Positions 17,011-24,803 of a stretch of 64,000 bases of DNA are shown here, in pieces. Each line of letters starts with the position of its first letter. Within the stretch, counting starts at the first letter, position 1. Below the pieces are notes generated by a model. The model did not search any database and had not been told where the DNA came from. It saw nothing but the letters and a program-made list of their open reading frames with translations. Source of the DNA: an uncultured Marvinbryantia sp. (GTDB lineage: Bacteria > Bacillota > Clostridia > Lachnospirales > Lachnospiraceae); the NCBI RefSeq assembly GCF_905201705.1, contig NZ_CAJKOX010000003.1:62001-126000 (forward strand), given 5' to 3'. A program made the translations under genes and the position numbers.

Positions 17011-19482
17011 CTATTCTACCTTTATGCCATCAATATTTCCATAGAGTACCTTCAGTTCCTTTTTCACCTGGCCGTCATTGCCCACTGTCTGATGATAAGT
17101 GCCCCAGCCCTTTCCGTTAATCCAGAAAGTTCTGTAATCCTTCTGATTGATCACCGGTGCAAAGGACATTGTCTTATGGACCATATCACACTGATACCCT
17201 GCCAGCTCCGGAATCAGAGAAAAGCTTGACATTGGGCGGATATAGTGATGGCCTGCTTCTGTCTCGCTCCATGGGCATCTCTTGTATCCGTCATAGCGGT
17301 CGCGAATTGCCTTAATGATCGTAAAGGCTTCTTCAATCATACCCTCTTTCACCATAGTAACCGCAACCTGATACTCTACGCCTGTCCACACCTCATCACA
17401 ATATGCAAATGGGAAGCGCGGTCTGCCGCCCTTTGGCCAGGAGCAGAGAACCAGTCCCGCCTCATCGTTCAGCGCATACGTCCGCTGCACATTCGGGACA
17501 TCCTCCATGCACTCCTTGAAATTATATTTATATATAGATTCCAGCGCCTTCTTCACATGCTCCTTCGGAAGCACATAGCCAAGACCTGCCGTCTGTGCCA
17601 TAAACTGTCCCAGAAGCTGATCGGTCAGGCAGCCTTGTCCGTACTGATAGCGATACGCATCCACATCCTCCAGTTCCTGAATGTAATACTCTCCATTGAA
17701 AAGCTTTTCATCCACCAGCGGGGCCGCTTTCTCATACAGTGCGCGGTATTTTTCAGCCGTCTCTGTTTTCCCCAGATATTCTGCCATTTCTGCCACGCCC
17801 TTGATCGCCCCCAGGTAAATGGTATTGGTCATGGTATTCGGACCATAAAACTCAATATCATATGTTACATGCATCTTCCCGTCCAGCACGCCGTCTCCGT
17901 CCGTATCCCATTCCTTAATGGAATATTCAAGCGCCTTCATCATATTATCCCAGATCCCTCTGAGGAATTCGTCATCGCCGGTATACTTCCACTCGCGGTA
18001 AACTCTCAGAATGGAACCAAATTCCCCGTCGCACGCCGGAATCATATCCCATCTGCTCTCGCCCAGGCACTTTCTTGCGCGGAACGGCATGCAGCCGTCT
18101 TCATCCAGCTCCACATTGAATTCCACATTGCGCATGGTAATCTCCAGCTCCGGAAACAGATTTGCTACCGCAGTCGCATAATTCCACACATGGTTTACAT
18201 TTCCCTGTCCGCATCCAACATAATCACGGATACCCTCCCAGCCAAGGAAATTGCCGTTTTCAATGCGGAAGCAGCAGTGACTCTTCATAGACATGATATT
18301 GGAAGCCACAGCATCGATCACATACATCGGGAGCGTCGTATCAAACAGCGCATTCTCAAATGCCTTCGACATGCCCTCCAGATAGTCTTTCTTTTCCACC
18401 ACATAGCGGCTGACATCCCACGCATCCTTAAACAGGGTTGCGTAATAGTTGCGGATGCTGTCATATCCGCCCTTTGCATACCGCTCCAGATCGGCGTCGT
18501 ACTCGATCCAGCCCTTTGGACGGTTCGGAAAATACCAGGAAATCAAAAACTCAAACTCCTTCTCCTCATTTGGCCCGATCGTCTCATAACTGCTGACAGA
18601 ACTGATTCTCTCTTTCAGATTGAGGAAGCTGAAATCGTAATGTGACAAAAGATCACAGCCCTTTGCCTCAATTTCTTCCTCTTCCGTAAGTTTTCCGTCC
18701 TCCGTAAAGTCATCCCAGAAGTCCTGCGCATTGTCCGTCCACTGTCCATGCAGCCATTTTTTATGCGTGATCCCATTCTTATTGGTAGTCGCGATCGACA
18801 TGGACCCAAACTTCATATCCGTTTCTTTCAGATTTTTTGCAGTATAATACCAGCCCTTCAGCTCTCCTTCTTCCCGGTACTCATTTTCCACCTGGTCAAC
18901 CAGCTTGACATTGTTAAATACATCATATCCGTCAAATCCAACCACATTTGCCAGCGTTCCCACTACAGAAACATCGATCGGCCGGTTTGTCGGATTACTG
19001 ATTTTATATTTGATAATAGCCGTCGGTATACCGGAATTGTCCGCATCAAGCGGAATAAAAGGCGTATACGCTTCCATGCGCACCTTCAGCGGCACCTTGC
19101 TGTCCTCCAGATCTACATATACAAAGGGCTGTTTTCCTACCATTTTCGATTTTTCAAATCTCGGGATTCCCGCCAGCTCACCGTTTAAAAAACCGTGTGA
19201 TTTGTAATATGGCGGTTTAATTTTCGATTCCAGAATTCTGGCAACCGGTTCTTTTCCCTCTTCCTTCGCCCAGATTGCAAAGAAAGAAAACGGCACAAAC
19301 TGTCCCTTGCCCGGCCAGTTAAAAATTTCCCAGTCTCTCAGCTCACCTCTCGGACCCACCGCAATATTTCCGGTTCCCAGACCGCCCAGAAGAAATTTTG
19401 CCACTGACGCATCTCCCTGATAAGAGATCTCGCCTCCTGTCTCAAACAATTCCACCTTCGAATGCAATGCTTCTTTATTCAT
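17011..19482 (-). CDS. GH116-type glycosidase (glucosylceramidase-like)
   Basis: An 823-residue protein with the two-domain GH116 layout: an N-terminal beta-sandwich (LGGLGTGNIAVGPRGEL at about 31-47, the usual family opening) and a C-terminal alpha-barrel with DTDGDGVLDGKMHVTYD, IEFYGPN and the acid/base-region segment CDEVWTGVEYQVA. Characterised members are beta-glucosidases or beta-xylosidases, including GBA2. I could not confidently place the nucleophile Glu by eye. No signal peptide. AGGAGG precedes ATG 19482. It lies 24 nt after the permease and directly before GH32, so both enzymes probably act on one imported oligoside. Confidence 0.82.
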   Translation of the reverse strand: MNKEALHSKVELFETGGEISYQGDASVAKFLLGGLGTGNIAVGPRGELRDWEIFNWPGKGQFVPFSFFAIWAKEEGKEPVARILESKIKPPYYKSHGFLNGELAGIPRFEKSKMVGKQPFVYVDLEDSKVPLKVRMEAYTPFIPLDADNSGIPTAIIKYKISNPTNRPIDVSVVGTLANVVGFDGYDVFNNVKLVDQVENEYREEGELKGWYYTAKNLKETDMKFGSMSIATTNKNGITHKKWLHGQWTDNAQDFWDDFTEDGKLTEEEEIEAKGCDLLSHYDFSFLNLKERISSVSSYETIGPNEEKEFEFLISWYFPNRPKGWIEYDADLERYAKGGYDSIRNYYATLFKDAWDVSRYVVEKKDYLEGMSKAFENALFDTTLPMYVIDAVASNIMSMKSHCCFRIENGNFLGWEGIRDYVGCGQGNVNHVWNYATAVANLFPELEITMRNVEFNVELDEDGCMPFRARKCLGESRWDMIPACDGEFGSILRVYREWKYTGDDEFLRGIWDNMMKALEYSIKEWDTDGDGVLDGKMHVTYDIEFYGPNTMTNTIYLGAIKGVAEMAEYLGKTETAEKYRALYEKAAPLVDEKLFNGEYYIQELEDVDAYRYQYGQGCLTDQLLGQFMAQTAGLGYVLPKEHVKKALESIYKYNFKECMEDVPNVQRTYALNDEAGLVLCSWPKGGRPRFPFAYCDEVWTGVEYQVAVTMVKEGMIEEAFTIIKAIRDRYDGYKRCPWSETEAGHHYIRPMSSFSLIPELAGYQCDMVHKTMSFAPVINQKDYRTFWINGKGWGTYHQTVGNDGQVKKELKVLYGNIDGIKVE

Positions 19483-19506
19483 TTCATAATCCTCCTACTG
19501 ATATCA

Positions 19507-20391
19507 TTATCCTTTGACACCTACATGGGTCATACTCTTCACAATCCACTTCTGCCCGATAATAAATACGATCAGCACCGGCAGTATCGACAGTACGACT
19601 GCTGCAAACTCTACATTATCTCCCGTTGCATACGGCTGACGAATGGACAGAATTCCTACCGGCAATGACAATTTTTCTGTATCGTTAATCATGATAAACG
19701 TTGTAAAATAATCATTCCAGGAAAACGTAAATACAATGATCGCCAGCGATGCCAGCGTGGACTTTGCCATCGGTACCATAATTTCCACAAACGTGCGGAT
19801 GGGTCCTGCTCCGTCAATAGCAGCTGCCTCATTCAGTTCTCTTGGAACCGACAGAAAAAACTGCCTCATCATAAATACACCAAAGGCACCGGCAAGTCCC
19901 GGGCAGCTTGCCCCCAGGATAGAAGGCAGTGTAACGGCAAGCGACGTGTTAATAACTCCCAGAAGATTCATGATTTTATATAGCGCAACAATCGTCACCT
20001 GTACCGGAACCATCATCGCTACCATCATCATGCCAAACATCAGGTTTTTTCCCGGAAAATTAAATTTCGCATATGCATATCCCGCAATCGCTCCGTGAAA
20101 TACCATGCCAAGTGTAATTACAGTACTCATCTTCAGGCTGTTTCCCATAAATGTAAAAAACGGAATGGTGCCGGAAAACAGCTTTGCATAATACTTCAGC
20201 CTCATCTCTGAAAAGGACGGCGGCAGCCACTTTGGCGGCAGCGCAGTCGCCTCACTATAAGGCCGCAAAGATGCGGAAAACACCCACAAAAATGGTGCGA
20301 TCATGATAAATGCGATCATCAGCATAATAATCGTAAGCAGGATATGGCTCACCTTTATTTTTTTACCGAATACTGTAATTTTCCTATTCAT
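19507..20391 (-). CDS. Sugar ABC transporter permease, MalG type
   Basis: A 294-residue inner-membrane permease with about six hydrophobic segments and the CUT1 EAA loop ELNEAAAIDGAGPIRTF. The start ATG 20391 overlaps the end of the preceding permease gene by 8 nt and has GGTGGG upstream; an in-frame start 9 codons earlier would overlap more. It pairs with the MalF-type permease and the binding protein upstream. No ATPase gene is present, so the importer presumably uses a shared MsmK-like ATPase encoded elsewhere, as is common in Clostridia. Confidence 0.92.
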   Translation of the reverse strand: MNRKITVFGKKIKVSHILLTIIMLMIAFIMIAPFLWVFSASLRPYSEATALPPKWLPPSFSEMRLKYYAKLFSGTIPFFTFMGNSLKMSTVITLGMVFHGAIAGYAYAKFNFPGKNLMFGMMMVAMMVPVQVTIVALYKIMNLLGVINTSLAVTLPSILGASCPGLAGAFGVFMMRQFFLSVPRELNEAAAIDGAGPIRTFVEIMVPMAKSTLASLAIIVFTFSWNDYFTTFIMINDTEKLSLPVGILSIRQPYATGDNVEFAAVVLSILPVLIVFIIGQKWIVKSMTHVGVKG

Positions 20392-21289
20392 AATGCACCC
20401 ACCATTTACTTTCTGCAAACTGAATGACGGTTACAACAGCAATTAATGCCAGCAGCATGACCGACAGCGCCGATGCCGTTCCATAATCAAAGGATGTAAA
20501 GCCTTTCTCCGCAATCAGCATGACCAGGCTTCGCGAGGAATCTCCCGGTCCGCCGCCGGTCAGTACATAAACCGATTCATAGATTCTCAGGGCTCCTGTC
20601 ACATTCATGATCAGCACAAAGAAAATCTGCGGAGATGCCACCGGAATAATTACCCGAAAAAATCTCTGGAAGGCATTTGCTCCGTCAATACTTGCAGCCT
20701 CCAGTAATCCGCGATCCACGTTCTGCAGTCCCGCCAAAATCAGCAGCATCGACATTCCGGCATTTTTCCAGCAGTCCAGGATCAATACGGATATCTTGGA
20801 AAAGCTCTGATTGCTCAGCCAACCAATTTTTGAAATCCCGATCTTTCCCAGATAATAATTGATCACGCCGGCATCCGTCTGAAAAAATGCCTGCCAGATA
20901 ATTGCCACAAAAGTCAGTCCGACCAGCGATGGAAAGAAATAGACGGACCGGAAAAATACGCTGAGCTTTTTCGGTAAGATATCATCCACCAGGACAGCCA
21001 GGATCAGACCGGCTGCTGTATTGCCAACCGCACAGCAGACTGTATACCAAAGCGTATTCTTCAGTGCCGTAAGCGAACGGGTATCTGAAAAGATTTTCTG
21101 GTAGTTTTTAAGTCCCACCCAGGTACTCGCGGTAGTAAACACGTTATACTTCTGAAAAGAAATAATGATGACCCAAATAATGGGGATCAGCACAAAACAC
21201 AGGAACCCTATAAACGACGGCAATGTGAACAAATATGCCGCTCTGAGTTCTTTTTTATTCCATTTTCTTTTATACCTCTTTTTGTTCAA
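20384..21289 (-). CDS. Sugar ABC transporter permease, MalF type
   Basis: A 301-residue permease with six predicted membrane spans and the EAA-loop motif EAASIDGANAFQRFF. Translation appears to start at TTG 21289 (NKKRYKRKW follows) with GGGGG about 9 nt upstream. It lies downstream of a stem-loop that separates it from the binding-protein gene, which would lower permease relative to binding-protein expression. Overlaps the next permease by 8 nt. Confidence 0.9.
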   Translation of the reverse strand: MNKKRYKRKWNKKELRAAYLFTLPSFIGFLCFVLIPIIWVIIISFQKYNVFTTASTWVGLKNYQKIFSDTRSLTALKNTLWYTVCCAVGNTAAGLILAVLVDDILPKKLSVFFRSVYFFPSLVGLTFVAIIWQAFFQTDAGVINYYLGKIGISKIGWLSNQSFSKISVLILDCWKNAGMSMLLILAGLQNVDRGLLEAASIDGANAFQRFFRVIIPVASPQIFFVLIMNVTGALRIYESVYVLTGGGPGDSSRSLVMLIAEKGFTSFDYGTASALSVMLLALIAVVTVIQFAESKWWVHYE

Positions 21290-21324
21290 TACTATATTCC
21301 CCCTTATTTCCAGGAAAAATCAAA

Positions 21325-21343
21325 GGGCGCCCCGAGAGCGCCC
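21325..21343 (-). terminator. Intercistronic stem-loop after the binding-protein gene
   Basis: On the minus strand GGGCGC, loop TCTCGGG, GCGCCC, then TTTGATTTTT. It is positioned 8 nt after the stop of the binding-protein gene and before the permeases, so it is probably a partial terminator or 3-prime stabiliser. Confidence 0.75.
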
Positions 21344-21351
21344 TCCATGTA

Positions 21352-22599
21352 TTACTGAATTGCACTTTCAATTTCAGCCTGTGCGTCATCCAACGCTGCC
21401 TGCGGCTCTTTTGCACCTGAGAATACTTCTTCGAGAGCGCGAAGTGTCGTCTGCTCCAGATCACCAAAATAAGTCGGCGCGGAGATGGGAGAGGCAATGG
21501 TAACCGCCTTCCAGATGCCCAGAATGTTATCCGGAGTTGTCCCCATAATCGCCGTATCCGTAGCCAGTCCCTCTGTCGGCGGTACCTGCTGGCCTCCCGC
21601 TGCCACTGCAGTCAGTGTTTCATCAGAAACCATTTCTTTCAGAAGTGCAACTGCAAGATCCTGGTGCTCCGTCGCAGAGCTGATGCACCACGCAGACCCT
21701 CCATATACAGATCCTTCTTTCTTGTTCACCGGCCACTGTACGCAATCAAACGTATCATTCGTCAGTCCTGCATCTATCCATGTATTCAGTACCCAGCGTC
21801 CCGCACCAACCATAGCGAGCTTTTTCGCGGAGAACATCGTATATACATCAGAGCTGATCGGATCCGGTGTAACCCCTTCTTTCACCATATCATTTAAGAA
21901 AGTTACTGCTTCTACGATACCCTCACTGTTGATCGTCGGTGTAACACCATCATCAGCCACCAGAGAAGCATCATTTGTCGCCCACCACGGTGTCAGCTGG
22001 AAGTAGGAACTGGACAGCCCAAAACCATATACCTCATCTGTGGTCAGCGCTCTTGCCGTCTCCATAAATTCATCCCATGTCCAGCCATCCTGCGGATAAG
22101 CAATACCTGCTGCGTCAAACATCTCTTTGTTATAATAGACCACCATTGTCTGTGTGCCATTCGGCAGACCGTAAATATTTCCATCCACGCTGAAACCGTC
22201 AAGAAGCACTTCCGCATACTCACTCTTCTTTGCGGTCAGGTCTTCATCCGCATCAATGATATCATTCAGCGGAAGGAGCAGATCGTTGCTCACCGCCATC
22301 TGTGCAGCTTCCAGACCGATACTGATTACATCCGGGGTCTCGCCGGAGGTACACATCGTGATCCATTTCTGAACAAAATCAGACCAGGATTCTACCGGCA
22401 CACAGGTCTGCTCCACCGTCACATCCGGATAAGCTTCATTAAAGCGCGCAATTGCATCGTTCGCAATCTGCTCTTCTTCCGTATTGCCCCAGTTTAATAC
22501 ACGCAGTGTTTCTCCTTCTGCACTTGCGAGCATAGATGCGGAAAGTGCCATAGCAGCCGTGATACCCAATGCGGCAATTTTTTTGATCTGTTTTTTCAT
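21352..22599 (-). CDS. Extracellular sugar-binding protein (CUT1, family 1)
   Basis: A 415-residue solute-binding protein. Residues 1-27 form a signal peptide (KKIAALGITAAMALS then SMLASA), with no lipobox Cys. The mature protein starts ETLRVLNWGNTEEEQ and shows the family-1 patterns FNEAYPDVTVEQT, YGLPNGTQTMVVYYN and DGWTWDEFMETARAL. TGGAGGG lies about 8 nt before ATG 22599. First gene of the operon feeding two permeases, GH116 and GH32. Likely binds an oligosaccharide or sucrose-like glycoside. Transcription starts from a TTGACA promoter about 140 nt upstream, leaving a leader with an inverted repeat and a LacI-like operator. Confidence 0.92.
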   Translation of the reverse strand: MKKQIKKIAALGITAAMALSASMLASAEGETLRVLNWGNTEEEQIANDAIARFNEAYPDVTVEQTCVPVESWSDFVQKWITMCTSGETPDVISIGLEAAQMAVSNDLLLPLNDIIDADEDLTAKKSEYAEVLLDGFSVDGNIYGLPNGTQTMVVYYNKEMFDAAGIAYPQDGWTWDEFMETARALTTDEVYGFGLSSSYFQLTPWWATNDASLVADDGVTPTINSEGIVEAVTFLNDMVKEGVTPDPISSDVYTMFSAKKLAMVGAGRWVLNTWIDAGLTNDTFDCVQWPVNKKEGSVYGGSAWCISSATEHQDLAVALLKEMVSDETLTAVAAGGQQVPPTEGLATDTAIMGTTPDNILGIWKAVTIASPISAPTYFGDLEQTTLRALEEVFSGAKEPQAALDDAQAEIESAIQ

Positions 22600-22621
22600 T
22601 TACTAACCCTCCATTCTTTCT

Positions 22622-22639
22622 TGTGGAAACCTTTCCACA
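22622..22639. promoter_or_regulatory. Candidate LacI operator in the leader
   Basis: TGTGGAAACCTTTCCACA: 8-bp arms TGTGGAAA and TTTCCACA are exact complements around a CC centre. It lies 23-40 nt upstream of the binding-protein start, about 100 nt downstream of the promoter, a roadblock position. The LacI-family gene immediately upstream is the obvious candidate to bind it. Confidence 0.6.
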
Positions 22640-22651
22640 TTTGGTTTTTTT

Positions 22652-22677
22652 AAAGAATTTCCCGCAGGAAATTCTTT
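22652..22677. repeat. Perfect 11-bp inverted repeat in the leader
   Basis: AAAGAATTTCC (22652-22662) and GGAAATTCTTT (22667-22677) are exact complements around CGCA. No U-tract follows on the minus strand, so it is not a terminator. It may be a second operator, an mRNA-stabilising hairpin, or both. Confidence 0.6.
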
Positions 22678-22742
22678 ATTAAATAACTGTTACAAAACTC
22701 TGATTACTCATTGAAATATGCGCCTATTTCTAAGTTATTACT

Positions 22743-22771
22743 AATATACCATTATTCCTTTTCCCTGTCAA
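22743..22771 (-). promoter_or_regulatory. Promoter of the binding protein/permease/GH116/GH32 operon
   Basis: On the minus strand TTGACA (22766-22771), 17 bp, TATATT (22743-22748). It lies between the LacI gene and the operon it probably controls. Confidence 0.75.
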
Positions 22772-22866
22772 GCACTATTTGACTTTTTATCTATATGGAA
22801 TCCGTTTCACTTTTCTAATTTTTGTATATTTTTACCAACGTTATTTATCACGGTTTCCTTCAATTT

Positions 22867-23859
22867 TTATTTCTGCCCATTCTTGGTGCTCTCGCCTATT
22901 CTCATCTGCGGCTCCAGAAGTACCAGCTTATTTTTATACCGTTTGCCTTCAATCATACCGATCACCATTTTTACGGCGCGTCTGGACAGCTCCGGAATCG
23001 GCTGTTCGACAACCGTCAGCTCCGGGACCGACACCTTGGAAATATATGTGCCGTCGTAGCCTACCACCTGAACATCCTCCGGAACATTTTTCTTCATCCG
23101 GCTAAGCTGCTTTAAAAATGCCATGGCAATGACATCCACTGCAAATATCCCATCAATATCCGGATACTTTTTTATAATATCCCGCGCGGTCTCCTCATAA
23201 CGGCCGTAATCAAAATCGTTCCATTCCATCTCATAAGAATATACCTTGACCCCATGCTTTTTCATAACGCGCTCAAACTCATAATGCCGCTCATGAGACG
23301 GTGAATCAACCACCAGCGCTCCCTGTACCTGAACCACACATTTGCAGCCGCACTCTATCATTTTCTCCGCTGCCAGACGGCCGCCGATCCTGTGATCGGA
23401 TGCAACCGTCGGAATATGTTCCCCGAGAAAACGATCCAGGGCCACGACAGGTCTGCTGACACTCGCATAATCCTCCAGCGCCAGCGTATGCCCGCCCGCG
23501 ATAATGCCGTCTACAATGTGCCGATTGAGCATATTTAAATATTCCTTCTCATAATTCTGTTCGCTGTAGGTACTGCATATCATTGTCTTGTAACCATTTT
23601 TCAGCAATTCTTCCTCTGCATACAATACAAATTCTGCAAAAAACGGATGAGAGATCTTAGGTATAATAATCGCCACAATTCCGCTTTTTTTGTGAAGAAG
23701 GTTCCTCGCCAATTCGTTCGGAATATAATTCAGCTCTTCCATCGCATCCTGTACTTTCTTTCGCGTTTCCGCCGATACATATCCGGTCTCATTCAAGACT
23801 CTCGACACGGTTGCCACGCCCACACCTGCCCGCTGAGCAACATCCTTTATACTGGTCAT
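22867..23859 (-). CDS. LacI-family transcriptional regulator
   Basis: A 330-residue repressor: N-terminal HTH TSIKDVAQRAGVGVATVSRV followed by the hinge YIPNELARNL, then a periplasmic-binding-like sensor (SGIVAIIIPKISHPFFAEF; IDGIFAVDVIAMAFL; VVGYDG). ATG 23859 is chosen because GGGGG is 9 nt upstream; nearer upstream ATGs have poor spacing. It lies directly upstream of the sugar importer operon on the same strand, and 32 nt downstream of the lpdD-like gene. Its likely operator is the palindrome at 22622-22639. Confidence 0.93.
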   Translation of the reverse strand: MTSIKDVAQRAGVGVATVSRVLNETGYVSAETRKKVQDAMEELNYIPNELARNLLHKKSGIVAIIIPKISHPFFAEFVLYAEEELLKNGYKTMICSTYSEQNYEKEYLNMLNRHIVDGIIAGGHTLALEDYASVSRPVVALDRFLGEHIPTVASDHRIGGRLAAEKMIECGCKCVVQVQGALVVDSPSHERHYEFERVMKKHGVKVYSYEMEWNDFDYGRYEETARDIIKKYPDIDGIFAVDVIAMAFLKQLSRMKKNVPEDVQVVGYDGTYISKVSVPELTVVEQPIPELSRRAVKMVIGMIEGKRYKNKLVLLEPQMRIGESTKNGQK

Positions 23860-23891
23860 ACTCATTGACCCCCATTTCATTAAACTAAAAA

Positions 23892-24257
23892 TCATATGAT
23901 ATTTTCGCAGATTTCTCTGACTGCCGCAAGTACTTCCTGTATCTGCGCAGAAGATATGTTATCATAGTGAAATCCGCCCGTGCAGACCACGACTGCCCGT
24001 TTTTTTCTGGCAATTTCCTCCGCCAGATAACGGCAGAGCTGCTCATCCTTGTGCCCGGTCACATTCAGCACCGAGGATGTGACAGAAATACTTCCGTCCC
24101 CGGTCAGCGACGGCCGCGGAACGGCCAGCACCGTGCAGCCAATATGCGGCTTATCTCCGCCCCGGAGCATGATGTGATAATCTTCTCCCAGCTCTGTAAT
24201 CTGCACCGTGATCTCAGAAAACGTCAGTTGTTTCTGATATTTTAGGTTTCCACTCAT
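23892..24257 (-). CDS. lpdD: LpdD-like protein (prenyl-flavin chaperone family)
   Basis: A 121-residue protein. The segments GGDKPHIGC, RPSLTGDGS, TSSVLNVTGHKDE and VVCTGGFHYDNIS match the small LpdD family found with gallate decarboxylase genes and annotated as a prenylated-flavin chaperone. ATG 24257 is preferred because GGGGAG is 8 nt upstream. It is separated by about 14 kb from the lpdB and lpdC genes on the same strand. Here it is part of a short run zincin-lpdD-lacI, with gaps of 42 and 32 nt. The assignment is from memory of the family pattern; the exact biochemical role is less certain than the family call. Confidence 0.72.
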   Translation of the reverse strand: MSGNLKYQKQLTFSEITVQITELGEDYHIMLRGGDKPHIGCTVLAVPRPSLTGDGSISVTSSVLNVTGHKDEQLCRYLAEEIARKKRAVVVCTGGFHYDNISSAQIQEVLAAVREICENII

Positions 24258-24299
24258 TTCCATGTCTCCCCGCTATTTCTAAAATCATCTGCCTGATCT

Positions 24300-24674
24300 T
24301 TATATTCCCCGCCGCTCCCGGTATTCCGCGATCTCTATCGCATCCTCGATCTCCAGATCACGCTCCCCGGCGAGCGATTCCAGATGATGCCGGAATTCAT
24401 GCAGCAGCACTTTGCGCAGCCGTTTCGCCAGATCCTCCTTCGGCAAATGCCCGTACACCTGCGCAAAAGAACCATAATAAATCACAATAAAGCGCCCAAG
24501 ATGGTGCTGCCTGCAGTATTCGCCCATGATAAAAAGCTCATGGCCAACGCCTTCCGGGTGGTATTTCGGATGTTTGCGCGCAAAAACTCCGCCGTTCAGC
24601 TCCCGGAAGAACTCCTCCGGAAAGGTCTGAACAATTTCCTCTATCATATCCTGAAATTCCTCAAAAGAAACCAT
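24300..24674 (-). CDS. Small zincin-type metallopeptidase
   Basis: A 124-residue protein of the Zincin_1-like group, mostly helical and acidic. The zinc motif HEFRHH (about 91-96) fits HExxH, with a conserved Leu-Glu-Ser-Leu-Ala-Gly follow-on. AGGCGG precedes ATG 24674. Such proteins are widespread single-domain peptidase-like proteins in Firmicutes whose substrates are unknown. It may be cotranscribed with lpdD and lacI (42-nt gap), but no functional link is evident. Confidence 0.7.
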   Translation of the reverse strand: MVSFEEFQDMIEEIVQTFPEEFFRELNGGVFARKHPKYHPEGVGHELFIMGEYCRQHHLGRFIVIYYGSFAQVYGHLPKEDLAKRLRKVLLHEFRHHLESLAGERDLEIEDAIEIAEYRERRGI

Positions 24675-24730
24675 ACTGCCGCCTTTCCTTTTCTTCCAAT
24701 GTACATAAAAATGCCCTCCGGCTTTTTATT

Positions 24731-24765
24731 TATATAATCACGATTATTATAATCACAATTATATA
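24731..24765. promoter_or_regulatory. Tandem AT-rich palindromes upstream of the zincin gene
   Basis: ATAATC-AC-GATTAT (24734-24747) and TATAAT-CACA-ATTATA (24748-24763) abut each other, and TATATAAT/ATTATATA (24731-24738 and 24758-24765) forms an enclosing repeat. They lie between the convergent-end of the MATE gene and the zincin start, where the promoter should be. They look like a dimeric operator, regulator unknown. Confidence 0.4.
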
Positions 24766-24803
24766 AACGTTGTACGCACACAGGACATTTTTTACAAGAC
24801 TTT

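Noticed and set aside
17245..18645. Plus-strand open frame of about 466 codons
   Set aside because: Opposite the GH116 gene, with low-complexity Ile/His/Arg composition and no ribosome binding site of note.
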